Shown here piece after piece: positions 47,780 to 59,329 of a stretch of DNA of 64,000 bases. The notes under the pieces were generated by a model. The model was not told the DNA's origin, did no database searches, and saw only the letters and a list, made by a program, of their open reading frames with translations. The position numbers and the translations under genes are program-made. This stretch comes from Pictodentalium vernedei (taxonomy: Eukaryota > Mollusca > Scaphopoda > Dentaliida > Dentaliidae). The DNA lies in NCBI GenBank assembly GCA_031216915.1, contig CM062289.1:449878866-449942865 (forward strand), given 5' to 3'. The number at the start of each line of letters is the position of its first letter. Positions within the stretch are counted from its first letter, which is position 1.

Positions 47780-48460
47780 TAATAAATGTTTGACCTTCCG
47801 CTGATTTGTCGTGGTCCTCTAGCGAGCAGGCTTACATTAACCCAGTGCCCCGCCGAGGTATTCCGCCCACACTCTTCCTCCTACTCTCCCAGCATTCCGT
47901 CTTAAAGGCTTCATAATTCTCCCATTGGAGCCTTCTCGATCTCCAAAATTATGTCTTGCTCTACTAGGCAAATATTTGGAGCATTCTAAAATGAAATGTT
48001 CCAGGGTCTCTGTTACACCTAAGTTACACATTTGGCACACTCTTTCCTCGCTTTTCCTGATCCCTCTCAACTCCAGTGACTTTGATAACACTTTGAACAA
48101 CAATGACCCCCTCCCCCCCCCAAAAAAAGAAACCCTAAAAAAAATCCCCAAATCGATCCATCCAGGTGCTCATCAAAAACAGGCTCATCGTTTTTTTTTA
48201 TATAACCCGTCCAAAGAACTCTTGTCATAATTCCAGCGCGCCACTTTCTATTACAATCCTCAAACATCATTTTCCTTATAAAGCGCCTCCCCTGCTGCAG
48301 TCCCACTTCTAGGTCTTCATTCTTTATAGAGTAGTTCTCCATTACCTCCCTCGTCTGCTTTATCCATCCTGTCTGAATGTTATAGTTCCATACATGGTTA
48401 AACGTCGTTTACACCATCTAATGTTTGGGAGGTTTACTAGGTAATTAGCTAAACCATTTA
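47780..48460 (-). pseudogene. LINE family C, C-terminal region and 3' end
   Basis: In minus order: LANYLVNLP, IQTGWIKQTREVMENYSIKN, VGLQQGRRFIRKMMFED, KWRAGIMTRVLWTGYIKK, then SLELRG, KSEERVCQMCNLGVTETLEH, FILECSKYLPSRAR. The CXXC...HF...C motif is intact. A C10 run and A-rich slippage (48110-48150) shift the frame. The right end near 48.46 kb is a 5' truncation; the left end meets the MITE at an AATAATAAA tail. Confidence 0.85.
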
Positions 48461-48977
48461 TAACACCCTTAACGTCTAATTATAACAGGAATCGGTAAAA
48501 ACTAAATTGCGTACTCCCCTCACTAGTGAGATCAAACACCTCGGTGATTAACATTTCGTGTGAACTTGAAATTTACAAATGAATTTTCACAAGCGCAAAA
48601 CAAAAGTTGTTCTCGCTCCACTAATAAGTATAACAAGACGCGGCAGATCACGATGGAATGCCAAAATGTATTAATGCGCGATCGAAATTTTTCGGGTCGA
48701 AGCGCTGATAGAGTTATCTTAAATAAAAGAATTATTATTGAAGCGAAAATGAAGTAGAAATTTCATTTTACTGAATTTGTTTGTGGCTAAAAATTACGTC
48801 ATTTCGCCAACAATCCCGAAAACTATTTTGTGTGGATGTACACAACATCCAATGTGATCTGTGTCAGCGGAAACATCAATCAGCTGATTGTGTAAACATA
48901 TTTCTTGCATGGTATGGGCGTCGGTTTGGATCGTTTCAGTTGAAGCTTCACTCGAAAGGGGTATAATAAAAAGAAAA
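48461..48977. other. No gene or repeat recognised
   Basis: Two 60-65 codon frames without motifs. Confidence 0.3.
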
Positions 48978-49122
48978 TCTAATGTTTTCTTGTGAATACC
49001 GGGATTTATCTCATTCGTGAGTGAGAGAATTTGTATTTTCACTCTCAGCAAGCTGCTCGTGAAAATGCGAATTCTCTCTCACTCGTGAGATAAATCCCGG
49101 TATTTACAAAAAAACATTAGAT
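48978..49122. repeat. Foldback, about 64-bp arms
   Basis: ATCTAATGTTTTCTTGTGAA and TACCGGGATTTATCTCAT at the left; ATGCGAATTCTCTCTCACTC and AAATCCCGGTATTTACAAA at the right, around a 17-bp loop. A few mismatches. Confidence 0.9.
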
Positions 49123-49204
49123 ATCCTCTATTTATCATATGACTCGTCCGTTTTGTTCACTTTAAAAAAAAAAATATTTTGTTTTCATATAATCAGTGAT
49201 AAAT

Positions 49205-49430
49205 AAAGCCTTCCGTCAATTTCATTGGTCAATTTCAAAACTAGACAGTTTGATTGGCTGAACAAAATAAAACTGGGCCACATTTTCATAATTTGCATAA
49301 TTAGAGTTGGGAGCCTTCATTGGTCAATTTTAAAACTGAAAAATCTGATTGGCTAAACAAAATACAACTGGATGACATTTGCGTAATTTCAGTAGGGAGA
49401 ATCTACGTTATCTGTCCTATTTAGGGTGGG
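49205..49430. repeat. Direct repeat with CCAAT-type words
   Basis: CATTGGTCAATTT then GATTGGCT-AACAAAATA-AACTGG occur twice, 95 bp apart (49223 and 49318). Each copy thus has two ATTGG words. No gene follows. Confidence 0.65.
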
Positions 49431-49440
49431 TTATATTGTA

Positions 49441-49578
49441 TTAATCTTTTACCTACAAGAAAAACGCCATTCATTTTTTTTATATTTTCACTTTTTGCTT
49501 CCAAAACATAGGTTATGACCCCCTCATTGGAACGAACTCTCCAAGTGTCGTCTGCAACTCAAGTTAGGTGATGGGTTA
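49441..49578. mobile_element. Hairpin MITE type I, 138-bp derivative with two left ends
   Basis: The left is TTAATCTTTTACCTAC up to the arm GTTATGACCCCCTCATTGG; the sequence then jumps to CCAAGTGTCGTCTGC and GTTAGGTGATGGGTTAA, which is the same left end in reverse. The right flank and right arm are missing. Confidence 0.75.
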
Positions 49579-49632
49579 AAAAGTCATACTAAGTGGCTAA
49601 TTTGTGCGTGTGTGTGTCATATGATAAGTAGA

Positions 49633-49772
49633 ATATGAAATGAGTGTTTTTCTCATATAATATTTATGAAACTCGACCGAATTTTCCGTTTGGGCTCGCC
49701 AGAGGCTCGCCAAAACGGAAAATTCTAAGATTCGTTTCATAAATATTATATGAGAAAAGCACTCATTCCATA
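49633..49772. repeat. Foldback, about 58-bp arms
   Basis: CTCATATAATATTTATGAAA and GAATTTTCCGTTT face AACGGAAAATTC and TTTCATAAATATTATATGAG. Tip with GGCTCGCC words. Confidence 0.88.
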
Positions 49773-49783
49773 TCCTCTATATA

Positions 49784-50060
49784 ACAGTTTAACATATTAA
49801 CTTACAATGACCCTAATACGTCGCCAGATTAGCTAAACTTTTATAATAGTTTAACCCTTTACTTAACATGAAAAGCAGACGACACTTAGAAGAGCTCTGG
49901 CCGGATTTGGCCGTTACGTTGGGTACAGGGTTAACATATTAACTTACAATAGCGCTAATCCACTGCCATATTAGTTAAACGTTATAGCAGTTTAAGAATT
50001 TGGAATATTAAATTTTAATGGTACCAATGGGCTGCCGTAGACAGCCATCCCACGGTCATT
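49784..50060 (+). repeat. Duplicated unit around a MITE remnant
   Basis: CATATTAACTTACAAT (about 49794 and 49936) starts two similar stretches, each ending in TATA-CAGTTTAA-type text, about 143 bp apart. A short MITE derivative lies between them. Confidence 0.65.
49851..49934 (+). mobile_element. Hairpin MITE type I, 84-bp deletion derivative
   Basis: TTAACCCTTTACTTAACATG, AAAGCAGACGACACTT, a short join AGAAGAGCTC, then TGGCCGGATTTGGCCGTTAC and GGGTACAGGGTTAA. Both termini are kept, and the whole hairpin plus flanks (about 165 bp) is gone. Confidence 0.88.
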
Positions 50061-50374
50061 ATATTCCGGAAGTGGTTTCAACCTGGCAGAATCGTGACAC
50101 GGATGTCTGATAACAAAGATTTCACCTACCGATGCCATCAACAAAACAAAATACATAAACACAAAAAAGAATAATGTTAGCAGTAGTGATATACATAAGG
50201 CTGAGGAAAAGAATGAAATGGTTCAGCTTCCCCGCTCGATCCCAATCTTCATGTCCGACCCTAATCTTTTTATGAGCTCTTGGTAAAACAAGTTCTATCT
50301 ATATTAAACAATATCTGAAGATACTTACGAGCTGGCGTCAAGTACATGTACACTGAGAATATAGGCAACACATG

Positions 50375-50480
50375 TTAACCCTTCACCTAACCTGAAGAGC
50401 AGTCGATACTTGACAAAAAAAATTCTTGATTAAGTTTAAATTTTCATTTTTACTTCAAAAACCTATAGTTTATATAAGCC
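50375..50480 (+). mobile_element. Hairpin MITE type I, left end only
   Basis: TTAACCCTTCACCTAACCTG, AAAAAAAATTCTTGATTAAG and TTACTTCAAAAACCTATAG, then unrelated sequence. Confidence 0.75.
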
Positions 50481-51381
50481 CATTTACACCATGCTTGGCC
50501 TTTGTTTTTTGGGGTTCATAACTCGAGAAATAGACAAAAACAAACGATCATTCCTTATAATTAAACTTGAGGGGTAATAAATTTAGACGATCTCTACTTT
50601 GTGGAATCAAAATAAAAACCAGGTCGCATCACGCTACCTGAATAAAAAAGCATAGTTTTCCAAAAGTCTGTTTCAAAAAACGATACATATCACTGAAACA
50701 TGTTCTTGTGTCATTAAAAAAGTTATTGACCAATGAATAGCGTAAGTTAAAAGGAAAGTCATAGGCCACACCCACACAAAACTTCAATCTCCTTTTCCAC
50801 TTGACGTGAGGGTGCTGTTATTCAAAGCAACACTGAATTAAATTTAATTCTGATTTTAACCACTTCCTGAGAAACTGAAAACACAGTTTGTAAATGTGGA
50901 GTTCGATATAAACCCAGATGACATGAAGTTGGTAGAACTTTGTCTCAGAAAGAGTTCATTCAGGCTATTTGGAAATTGGAAAGTTTTGTTGGCGTGAGTT
51001 TCGTTTGTGGATTATTATGACTGGCCATTGTTTACGTTTGATTTGGGTAAAACGATGAACGCAGACGATCATCTATTGCATATAAACAAATTGAACATGG
51101 AATAAAAAGCTTGATAAGGATTTCATTGTTTATTAAATTCTATTTTGAAAGTCATTTTAATATGATGAGATAAATATTAATTACTTTTCATGTTGAAATA
51201 TTATGAGCGTGCAGGGGTTCTTTTCCATTCACCCTGTACAACGTAATCTTTAAGTCAGACATTTAGGGCGGACCCAAATGCGTTTTTTCGGTTTATTGTG
51301 TTATGAAAAGAAAAAAAAGAAATACTTTAGCCAATCATTTTGCACGAAAATGCATGAACAGAAAAAAATAATTATGACCTC
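50481..51381. other. No gene or repeat recognised
   Basis: AT-rich, no useful frame. Confidence 0.35.
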
Positions 51382-51601
51382 TTAACCCTTTTACCCGAGA
51401 GGCATCTTTTCTGGCCCAGGGCCATGATGCCTCATAATTTTATTAAGTAGGATGGCTGCTAAATGTGGGGTAGACCAATTAATATTGTCAACGTGCAGCC
51501 ACAAGGCTGCACGTTGACAATATTAATTGGTATATCCACGAACAATGAATATGGACTCTTCCAACTGTTTCAATTGAACTCACATGATTTCAAAGGGTTA
51601 A
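51382..51601 (+). mobile_element. Hairpin MITE family B
   Basis: TTAACCCTTTTACCCGAGAG at the left, CAAAGGGTTAA at the right. Central hairpin CCAATTAATATTGTCAACGT ... ACGTTGACAATATTAATTGG with GCAGCC-ACA-AGGCTGC at the tip. Its termini look like those of the type I/II MITEs but the interior is different. Confidence 0.9.
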
Positions 51602-51665
51602 TGAACGAGTGCAACAAGCTCGTTCCAATGAGAGACCACATGCTATGTTTTTGAGACAAAAAATT
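51602..51665 (+). mobile_element. Fragment of a hairpin MITE type I
   Basis: CAAGCTCGTTCCAATGAGAG and CTATGTTTTTGAGACAAAAA are the right arm and its flank. The left half is missing; family B may have inserted into or beside it. Confidence 0.7.
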
Positions 51666-51924
51666 GAACCATTTATTTTTTTCGCATAAACAACATTCCC
51701 ATTTCTAAGACCCTGTTAGTTTCAATCTAAAAAAAACACTTTAATACCATGGAACAAGTCTGGTATTACCAAAGAAGAGAAACAAGGCAAACATTTACAT
51801 TTTTCAACAAGCTACACGCACTACTGTTGTATTATTACAAAGCCGAATTAGATTTCTAATTCCGTCCTTACACTGTGTATAAAGTACGGAGCCCCGCTGA
51901 TCACATGCGGAGGAAAAATTAAAA

Positions 51925-52860
51925 ATACAAAAAGTTGTGTGCATGAGATTAAAAGTCGTGCGCATGAGACTAAAAGTCGTGCGCATGACTATTAATCTCG
52001 TGTGCACGAATTTTTAACTCGTGCACAACAGTTTTAAACTCATGTGCACAATTTTTAATCTCGTGCACACGACTTTTAATTTCGTGCGCACGACCTTTAA
52101 TTTAGTATACGACATTTAATCTCGTGCATGTGACATTTAATCTCGTGTGCACGACTTTTAATCTCGGGCGCACGACTTTTAATTTCATGTTCACGTCCTT
52201 TAATCTCGCGCATATTTAATCTCATGTGCGCGACTTTTAATCTCACGTACACTTCTAGTCTCATACACACGGCTTTTAATCTCATGAGCATGACTTTTTT
52301 ATGTCATGCACACGACTTTTATCTTATGGGCACGACTTTTTATCTCCTGCACACGACTTTTAATCTCATACACACGCCTCCTTTTTAAGATGTAACAAGA
52401 CTTTTAATCTCGTGTGCACGACTTTTACTTTTGTGTGCACTACTTTTAATCTCGTGCGCACTACTTTTAATCTCGTGCGCACGACTTTTAATCTCGTGCA
52501 CACGACTTTTAGTCTTGTGTGTGTTACATTTAATCTCGTGCACACAACTTTTAATCTTGTGTGCATGACTTTCAATCTCACGCACATTACTTTCAAATTT
52601 TTGCTTTCATGTGCACAATTTTTAATTTTGTGTGTACGACTTTTAATCTCATGCATGCAACATTTAATCTCGTGTGTACAACTTTTGATCTCCTGAACAC
52701 GACTTTTATTTTCGTGTGTACGACTTTTAATCTTGTGTGCATCACTTTTAATCTTATGCATACAAAATTTAATCTCGTGTGCACGACTATCAGTCTCGTA
52801 AACACAACTTATTATCTCGTGCGCACGACTTTTAATCTCTTGCACACGCCTTTTTATTTT
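51925..52860. repeat. 21-bp minisatellite with an orientation switch
   Basis: Units like GACTTTTAATCTCGTGCGCAC repeat about 44 times. From 51925 to about 51985 they run in the opposite sense (GAGATTAAAAGTCGTGCGCAT), then flip. 21 is a multiple of 3, so long frames run through both strands (up to 201 codons); their protein is only the repeated heptad and I do not call a gene. The GTGCGCAC part alternates purine and pyrimidine. Confidence 0.92.
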
Positions 52861-53298
52861 TTTATTTTCTCTCAGCATGTCACCAGCGGTGCTCGGTAAT
52901 AGGGTGTCTTTATAAAGTGAGGTAAATATAATGAGAGAAGGAGCAGCCACTTGCTCCGTAAAAAATGTCAATGCAAAAAATTGCTAATCGTTAAAGAGAC
53001 TCCGTTTTATACATCCGTTTTCCAAATATTTGTAATGGGGGTGGGTCACTCTTAATATGGGGGAAGTAGGTGGATATAAAAAAAAATAAAAGCAGCACTC
53101 GGATAAGCTTTCCATACCCAACTCATCCTGAATTTAACAGTCCACTACCATCTCAGTTCGTTTAAAGTGTGCTATGGTACACATACACTCGGATACACAA
53201 ATGGACAACTGTATTTGAGGGGTGGGGATGGGGGTGGGCTGAAGTATGTCATGCGTTAATTAAATAAGAAGTTGCGTCACGACTGCTACATCTGTATC
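52861..53298. other. No gene or repeat recognised
   Basis: Nothing supported. Confidence 0.3.
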
Positions 53299-53550
53299 TT
53301 AATCCTTTACCTAACATGAAAAGCAGACGACACTTGAAAAAAAAAATTCTTGAATAACTTATTTTTTTCATTTTTTGTCTCAAAAACATAGGTTATGACC
53401 CCTCATTGGAACGAGCTCGATGAGCTCATTCCAAAGAGGGGTCATGACCTATGTTTTTGAGACAAAAAATGAAAAAATAATAAAAATTAATTGGCGATTT
53501 TTCTGAATAGCGCTGGCCGGTTTTTGTCGTTACGTTGGGTAAAGGGTTAA
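53299..53550 (+). mobile_element. Hairpin MITE type I
   Basis: TTAATCCTTTACCTAACATG to GTTGGGTAAAGGGTTAA, 252 bp. The core CATTGGAACGAGCTCGATGAG and CTCATTCCAAAGAGGGG has three mismatches. Confidence 0.93.
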
Positions 53551-54129
53551 GGAACTGCTGATGTCTGATATTGACTGTGTGTCAGTGTGGGAGGTGCACA
53601 CATATTTCTATACACCACATCCTTCATTTTGCTGTATAATTTCCGTAAATTTATTTCAAATTTATAAAATTTCAGATTTGGGAATTTCATAGCACTGTTT
53701 TTTTCCTTAATTATGGTTCTATACAAGTAATGGGCAATTTAGTTTGAAAAAAAGGGGTTAAAGAAGATTCAGCCTCAGAATGATTCATCCCTCATACTAA
53801 TCAGCCTCAGAAAGATTCATCCCTCATACTAATCGCTTTCAAATGTTTCACGTAAAATTCTAGGTACATTCAATATAATCGTGTAATAATAGAACCTCCA
53901 TATCTGGAGTTCATTGAGAGTCATATCAATGTAAAATTTAACGTCACGGGCCTCTCAGTTGTCTATGGCAGTGCCATCCATCTGCTAGTCTTGCACCGGT
54001 TCCAGTTTACGACATCGTTCACGCATTTTATCAATTGTTCAAAAAATGGTAAGAATAATATTCAAAATCCAGCAATTACAAACAATTATACATAGAATAC
54101 ACACTTAATTATTCATTTCCACTGAACGA
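53551..54129. other. No gene; short duplication
   Basis: CAGCCTCAGAAAGATTCATC and CCTCATACTAATC occur twice in tandem near 53769-53833 (period about 33 bp). Confidence 0.55.
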
Positions 54130-54640
54130 CACTGCAAAAAATATAGGTTCTCTTTAGAACCAAAACTGGTTCTAATCTTGTCCCTGAGATGGAACCAGTT
54201 CTGTTTAAACAGTATTTATTTCAAATCAAATAAATTTATAAAGATTAACATTAAATATTAACAGAATTAAACATAAATTGAGGGGGTTTCAGCCGTAAGT
54301 TTAGAGCTTATACGAGGTTGTCTCAAATCATTATTAAGCAAAGGAGATATGAACAGTTGGCATATCGAACCAGTTTTGGTTCTATATAGAACCAAAACTG
54401 GTTCGATATGCCAACTGTTCATATCTCCTTTGTTTCAAAATGTTTGGCAACTGTGTTGAATAACCTCCAAGTTTACTGCTGAATCTACTTCAGTTCATGG
54501 AATATTCTGTTAAAATTGAATGCTAATCTTGGTAAATTTATTTGATTTGAAATAAATACCGTTTAACAGAACTGGTTCCATCTCAGGAACAAGATTAGGA
54601 CCAGTTTTGGTTCTAAAGAGAACCTATATTTTTTGCAGTG
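54130..54640. mobile_element. 511-bp element with about 110-bp TIRs and a perfect 94-bp central palindrome
   Basis: The ends are CACTGCAAAAAATATAGG and CCTATATTTTTTGCAGTG. The inverted ends run inward through AGAACCAAAACTGGTTCT and ATGGAACCAGTTCTGTT to ATTTCAAATCAAATAAATTT. At 54339-54432 is a perfect palindrome without spacer, centred on GGTTCTATATAGAACC, which reuses the AGAACCAAAACTGGTTC word of the TIRs. CACTG ends occur in animal CACTA-type MITEs, but I see no clear target duplication. No coding content. Confidence 0.92.
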
Positions 54641-55066
54641 TACAAAGTGAGAGAGGGAGAGAAAGAGACGGAGCGAGAGACAGAGAGATAAGTGTGCCAC
54701 GGGTTCATCAATGGCTATGGTGACAGACTTCAAATAAATGGAAAAGGAAACAGAGAGGTAAGTGTTTATAAGAAGTTTTGGTGGAGCAGTTACCAGAATT
54801 AACAGGTTCATGCTGCTGACAAGTGGTGGTGCCAGGTTTGGATAGGTTACACTAGCGCGCTCCGGTTTTTAGGAGAGGCATTGGGAGAGGGAGGGGAAAA
54901 TGGGATTTATCTATTTTGCTACATATTGGGTGACGTGAGAGATGGTGGGGGTTAGGAAAGCCTTTTTGATCAGTTGATGAATGCGTGAACAGTTTCGAAC
55001 ATCTCACTGTTTATTTCATTCGAGTAGAATTCACTTTAGAAAAGGGCAATTCTTGCATTTGTCACG

Positions 55067-55067
<1 letters not shown>
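54641..55067. other. GA-rich start, then nothing recognised
   Basis: GAGAGAGG/GACAGAGAG text at about 54649-54690, then unassigned DNA. Confidence 0.4.
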
Positions 55068-55106
<39 letters not shown>

Positions 55107-55600
55107 TAGTTTATAGCCGTGAATCCACCTAGGTGCCCTCAGGCTTTACACTGATAAATAAACAAGTGTGTTGTGTAAGCTGTCGATTAGTTATATACAG
55201 GAGATTGCGTAAAGAGGTGGGTCTTTAGTAACGATTTAAATTTCGTAAGAGATTGAGGTGCCTTCAGGTGATCAGGGAGACGGTTCCATAAAAATGGTGC
55301 CGCAACCGAGAAGGCCCGTTTGCCTACTGCCGTGGCATTTCGAAAAGTGTGAGTCAAGTTGTTGGACGCACATGACCTTAAAGATCTTGCAGGTGTGTAT
55401 CTCGTGATAAGAGTTGTCACATAGGACGGGACCATGCCGTTAAGAGCTTTATATGTGAGGAGAAGGATTTTGAATTCCACCCTCTCTTCTACAGGGAGCC
55501 AGTGCAATTCAAGGAGCACGGGGGTTATGTGGCAGAATTTTTTATTGTATTGTAGTTTACCGAGAGTATCTGTTCTTATGTGCTCGAAAGGGGGACACTG
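55068..55600 (-). pseudogene. CR1/L2-like LINE C-terminal end with (ATT)n tail
   Basis: The minus frame 55187-55519 reads LLELHWLPVEERVEFKILLL, TYKALNGMVPSYVTTLI, GKRAFSVAAPFLWNRLPDHL and FKSLLKTHLF, the familiar end of CR1/L2-group ORF2 proteins. The frame is open upstream to about 55590. Plus-strand (ATA)n at 55068-55106 is the 3' tail. A 5'-truncated insertion whose remaining coding part is well kept. Confidence 0.9.
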
Positions 55601-55811
55601 AAAGAAGTGGTGATCAGTTTTTCACGTTCGCGACACAAGCATGCATAAAGCACCGAGAGGTGGTTAATGAACAAATCATCGTTCAGTTTACAGCAGTGTG
55701 ATCGGCGTGAGCAGTGTAAAATTTGTGCCTTAGGATTTGTGGTTATAGTAGAAGTGAGGTACTCTTGACCAGTTGGAATTAAGAAATACTTTAAAGTTGG
55801 GAAGTGATTTA
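55601..55811. other. No gene recognised
   Basis: May be further upstream LINE text (minus), too diverged to confirm. Confidence 0.3.
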
Positions 55812-56054
55812 TTAACCCTTTACCCAACGTAACTGCCAAAGCTGGCCAGCACTATTCTTAAAAATCGCCAATTAATTTTCATTATTTTTTCATTTTTTTG
55901 TCTCAACAACATAGGTTATGACCCCTCGTTGGAACGGGCTCGTTCCAACGAGGGGTCATAACCTATGTTTTTGAGACAAAAAATGAAAAAAAATAGTTAT
56001 TCAGGAATTTTCTTTGCAAGTGTTGTCCGCTTTTCATCTTAGGTAAAGGGTTAA
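55812..56054 (-). mobile_element. Hairpin MITE type I, shortened tip
   Basis: TTAACCCTTTACCCAACGTA to GGTAAAGGGTTAA, reverse orientation. The stem is CCCCTCGTTGGAACGGGCTC then GTTCCAACGAGGGG; the tip has lost about 9 bp compared with other copies. Confidence 0.93.
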
Positions 56055-58952
56055 GCCTTATTTTGGAGGATAATGTTTTTTATTACACACCCGTGACTGT
56101 ATTTTTCACGATCACATGGATTTTAGGGGCATGCGGTAATTTTAAACAGAAAGCTCTAGTGCGATCCGATAAAAAGTACCCTTCGCGTGCACAAGTTCTC
56201 TCGATAGACTGGTTCTCATAGTTTGCAGCGTTCAGTGGGACATAACCAATGAGCACCATCGGTTATATTTATCTGTCGGAATTACCGATTCTCATACCAA
56301 AATGTTTGATGCACAACTGTGCTAAAAACGATTGAAAGTCAGGAAAGACACATGATCTCTGCCAAGAAATTGAACAGTGAAACTCAACCTTTGCTCCGTT
56401 ATTGAAAACCGAGGAAAACTTGATTAATTTTAGAGCAAAAAAGTCCAATTGGGTTCGATATTTCAGCCAGCCACTTGCACAGTTCCCATAAAATTTTGTT
56501 ACAACGTTGCCCTCACCGCTGCGTGCTACCGACGAGTGATACGAGGTCTACTGTGTAATCCTAATCGATTCACACTTCGGCAATGAAGCATCACGTTTGC
56601 CAACCCAAACATACTTTGAAGAGCATGTTAAGTTGAAGTAGTTCTCAGGACGCAAGACTAAATCAATCTTGAAAACTGGTTACCATGAAGCGGTAAAACA
56701 GACGGCGATACGCCGAAAGCGCCTTGAGATGTTTGGCAGCTAGTACATGCAGTTACTGATTAACTATCACCAATTCCACCCTTACCACCCACACCTTACC
56801 ACCCCAACCCCCTCCGTCCACACTACACTACTCACTAGCTCAATAAAGTAAATAAATTCGGAAGAATGAAAAGCCTCGTTTTATAAGAAAACTCAGTAGT
56901 TTACATTTGTGGAACCGATGTTTTTTTACGTTCTAGTGGGTGTTGCCTGTTGGGTCAACTGGTTTATTTTATTTTATTTTTTTTTTGCGGGGGAGTGGGG
57001 GGGGGGGGGTAGGGAAAGTAGTATTGCTAAAATATGACTTTTTCTGGAGTTTGTACTGGGGAAATTAAAAAAAAGTTACCAGCTACCCACTACTGAAATT
57101 CTGAAAAGGTCTTGAGTAGGGTGGGAATGAGACCACAAAGAGGGGAGGGGTGGTAAATACATGTGGTCTGATGAATGCAATATTGTCAATTTTATGACAT
57201 GACTTTCATGAAATTCAAAAATAATTATTAGAATATTTAAAACACAGTCAATATGACAATATTTTCCAGACACAGATTGATGTGTATTTTTAAATGACTA
57301 GTTAAGAATTGTTTGCTAGTATTTCTGTTTTAAACAGAGGTATTATTTTGCTTTAATTATCAGCAACAAAACTTAAATTGAATGTCACCTATATGAATTA
57401 GCTACATGGGTGTTTGAGATGGGATAGGGGTTGCGGCACTTTCATCCCCCTTCATCAATAAGCAGCTAATTTTGCAGTTTTCATTGAAAGGGACTGGTAT
57501 TTTCAGAACAGATTGTTCAGAGGGAGGGGGTATTTTTATAATTTTGGCAAATATCAGGGTGGTGGGCAGAGCATTTTCATAGGCAAATTCGAGGAAAGGG
57601 TCTGCATTTTGATTTTGAAACAATAGTTCAGGGCAGTTTGATTGGTCAGCCTCCATCCTCAAGAAAATGTCCAAAAGCCTATCAATAGTCACATTCTATC
57701 AGTCCTCATTAAAACTTCTTACTAAATGCAAATTCAGAATACCAAATTCCAAATTTAAGATTGACAAGATAATGGAGCAGACACATAAAAAAATATTTTG
57801 TTTTGAAACCAGATACCAAGAAAAAAATATTGACAGAACCGTTCAGATAACAAACTGGTGAAGTATAGTTTTAGTACTAGCACAAAGTAATGTAAACATT
57901 AATCAATCTTTGAAAATATTATCAACCAAAATAAGTTGGAGCCTACTGCGAGAACACCCCCACCCCTTATTTCTCTTTGAGCCTCTGACTAAGACTGCTG
58001 GATATTCATTTCATTAGCTTTCGAGAAAATGTTGTCAGGTTATAGATGGATGGGTGGGGGGGGGGGGGGGTAAAAAAAGGTGTACAAACTAAATTACTTG
58101 TGGAGACAAGACATGACATTTTCTTGCAGTTATTGTGCAATATATTTCTCCCTTTGTATACATGCCTATCTGTACTAAATGTGGACAACCTAAAGCCTTT
58201 ATTTTGTAAGTGCAGCCCATTTCAAACAAAAGTTATCAAGACTTGAGGTAAATAAAAAGAAGGCTAAATTTCAAGTCAGAAACTTTATAATGTTGAAAAA
58301 TAAAGTGCTAACTTACCAAGACTGCAAAGTTCACTCAGAATGGAATCTCAAACTGCCTCAGTTAGTACTCTGAACGATTGAAATATTGCCCCGGGGGGTT
58401 AATTTATTGCATAAAATGTCTTTTCTCGTCCAATGTGTACTTTTGTTACAGTGCAGAACAGAAATGACCGATGTCCTCATGCGATAGGCGATAGCCTAGA
58501 CTAAGTGGCAGTAGTGCATGTAAAGTCAAGAAGAGTTCAAACTTCTATTTTAGTTTCACTTTCAGTTTAAAAAGCACGAAATTTAAACAGAGCGGCCTGT
58601 TCGCACCGTATTTAAATTAAAATCCTTGTACATTTTCCATCCTCCAGGTATAATGATGCCTGCACACACACTTTTGAAAACACATTTCAGACCTCATAAT
58701 TTGTGACGTCTGATATGATGAACGAAATCTTTTGAGTTTTAAGTGGCCGGACCCTGCCGGACCGACATTTTTGGGGGAACAAAATGAATCAACAGCGATT
58801 CTACAAGTGGCAAGGTCAAAGACTTAAGACTGGTTCTCTGACAAAATTGCCCGTTTATCTCTAAAATTCTTTCAACCGTTCAAATCGTCGACTATTTAAT
58901 TAAATTAGCGATTAATTACAGTGAATTCTTTTTCAGGGTTGGGTGTGTAATA
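56055..58952. other. 2.9 kb without a recognised gene or repeat
   Basis: It holds G runs at 56997-57009 and 58056-58070, and short frames. The longest (57402-57692 minus, 96 codons) has no motif I know. This could be unique intergenic or intronic DNA. Confidence 0.4.
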
Positions 58953-59112
58953 AATACAGAACCACACTTATGTTTGAATGGGTTAACAATTACTGAACTC
59001 GAGCGTGTGGCGCTGGGATAACCACTCGAGCCTAGGCTCTCGTGGTATCCCTGCGCCACTCGCTCTCGTTCAGTAATCGTTAACCCATTCAAATGTAAGT
59101 GTGGTTCTGTAT
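58953..59112. repeat. Foldback, about 80-bp arms, no spacer
   Basis: AATACAGAACCACACTTA and GAATGGGTTAACAATTACTG pair with CAGTAATCGTTAACCCATTC and TAAGTGTGGTTCTGTAT. The inner halves (GTGGCGCTGGGATAACCAC / GTGGTATCCCTGCGCCAC) pair less perfectly. Centre CCTAGG. Confidence 0.88.
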
Positions 59113-59329
59113 ATCTACAGTCTTGTAGTGGATGGAAGAAAATAGTTGTAGTGCTTTTCGGTTCGCCATAGAGGAACGGTTAGGTCAGTCTAGGGTAGAC
59201 TGTATGAGTGTCATTCAGAGGATGCAGGTAGAATCATACTAGAGATGTAAGGGGGTACCGCATTGTGGTACTTCATAAAATATTGTGTTAGTTTGTGTTT
59301 TTCACGCCGTGTTTCTAATGTTTCCCACC
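59113..59329. other. No gene recognised
   Basis: Unassigned spacer. Confidence 0.3.

Noticed and set aside
49205..49430. Host gene promoter
   Set aside because: CCAAT-type words alone are weak, and no coding region lies downstream on either strand.
52366..52971. 201-codon heptad-like frame
   Set aside because: A period of 21 bp makes frames open on both strands; no sign of a start context or a unique domain.
57402..57692. 96-codon minus-strand frame as a gene
   Set aside because: No domain, signal or neighbour supports it; length is within chance for this composition.
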